DNA from: Anaerozeibacter quisquiliarum
Lineage (GTDB): Bacteria > Bacillota > Clostridia > Christensenellales > Aristaeellaceae
Assembly: GCA_051162045.1 (NCBI GenBank)
Contig: JBISDI010000043.1
Strand: one strand, 5' to 3'
Length of the DNA stretch: 31,852 nucleotides
Positions 31,655 through 31,852 of the stretch are shown one piece after another. A model generated the notes under the pieces. The model was not told the origin of the DNA. It saw nothing but the letters and a program-made list of their open reading frames with translations, and ran no database searches. A program made the translations under genes and the position numbers. Position 1 is the first letter of the stretch. Each line of letters begins with the position of its first letter.

Positions 31655-31852
31655 CTCCCCGGGGGAATGGGGGGCCGAGGCCCCCGTCACCACGCGCCCA
31701 CGGGCATGTACCGGGGGCGTGTATGCGATTGCGACCAAGGGAGGCCGCAGCCGACCGACTCGCAATCGCTTCCCGTCCGCCTGCCGCCCGGGAGGCCCCG
31801 CAGGGCCGAGAGGCAGGCGGCCCCGGAACCCCCGTACCTCCGCCTTCCGCCC
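31655..31852. other. GC-rich non-coding end of window
   Basis: No gene is supported. It contains short palindromes: CCCCGGGG near 31657-31664 and GGGGGCC/GGCCCCC (31670-31685). The open frames here are low-complexity and lack ribosome sites. Confidence 0.5.

Noticed and set aside
31045..31765. Minus-strand coding regions at the right end
   Set aside because: They are translated repeats (Lys/Glu/Arg octamer products and Gly/Pro strings) with no ribosome sites or domains.

Overview
ORGANISM. The window is GC-rich and looks like an anaerobic, high-GC member of the Clostridia, probably a gut-type fermenter. The evidence is a trimeric NAD(P)-linked [FeFe] hydrogenase, an M-box Mg2+ riboswitch, an ATPase-less CUT1 sugar importer, a GH94 phosphorylase, and a molybdo-hydroxylase purine cluster of the ssnA/ygfK/hyuA/xdh kind. 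I cannot name the genus. LAYOUT. (1) 31-5635, + strand: a hydrogenase operon of a NuoE-like subunit, a NuoF subunit fused to a GltD-like flavoprotein, and the catalytic [FeFe] subunit with a coiled-coil tail. An OmpR-type regulator (5778-6455) follows on its own promoter and lacks the phosphoacceptor Asp. (2) 6655-7861: an arsenic locus of arsR, a possible 56-residue Cys-rich peptide, and an acr3 arsenite pump that is cut off. At the cut the sequence passes directly into the first 22 codons of an unrelated minus-strand gene, so two genes are truncated head-on at one junction near 7860. (3) 7862-16143: a sugar locus. Solute-binding protein, small membrane-anchored protein and two permeases lie on the minus strand. 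A large GH94 protein resembling 1,2-beta-oligoglucan phosphorylase and a LacI regulator lie on the plus strand. The divergent intergenic region carries two near-identical 13-bp operators, one after each promoter. (4) 16201-19977: a P-type ATPase C-terminal scrap, then a promoter, M-box riboswitch and terminator, then mgtA interrupted by one in-frame TGA in place of a conserved Trp, then a decayed, internally deleted second copy of the mgtA leader and gene. (5) 19999-31163: a molybdenum-hydroxylase/purine cluster: MocA-like nucleotidyltransferase, ssnA-like amidohydrolase behind a 230-nt structured leader, ygfK-like oxidoreductase, hydantoinase, one-chain xanthine dehydrogenase, NCS2 purine permease and RidA. 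(6) 31164-31852: non-coding, packed with repeats. HOW THE PARTS FIT. The purine operon would import a purine (NCS2), oxidise it (XDH), open and deaminate rings (hydantoinase, SsnA-like, RidA) and move electrons through YgfK. The hydrogenase operon would dispose of reducing equivalents as H2 or take them up. Both electron modules use GltD-type flavoprotein domains, and a functional link between them is inference only. The sugar locus appears to import beta-1,2-gluco-oligosaccharides and cleave them by phosphorolysis. The region between about 7.86 and 20.0 kb shows the most rearrangement: a head-on gene junction, two ATPase remnants and a broken mgtA.
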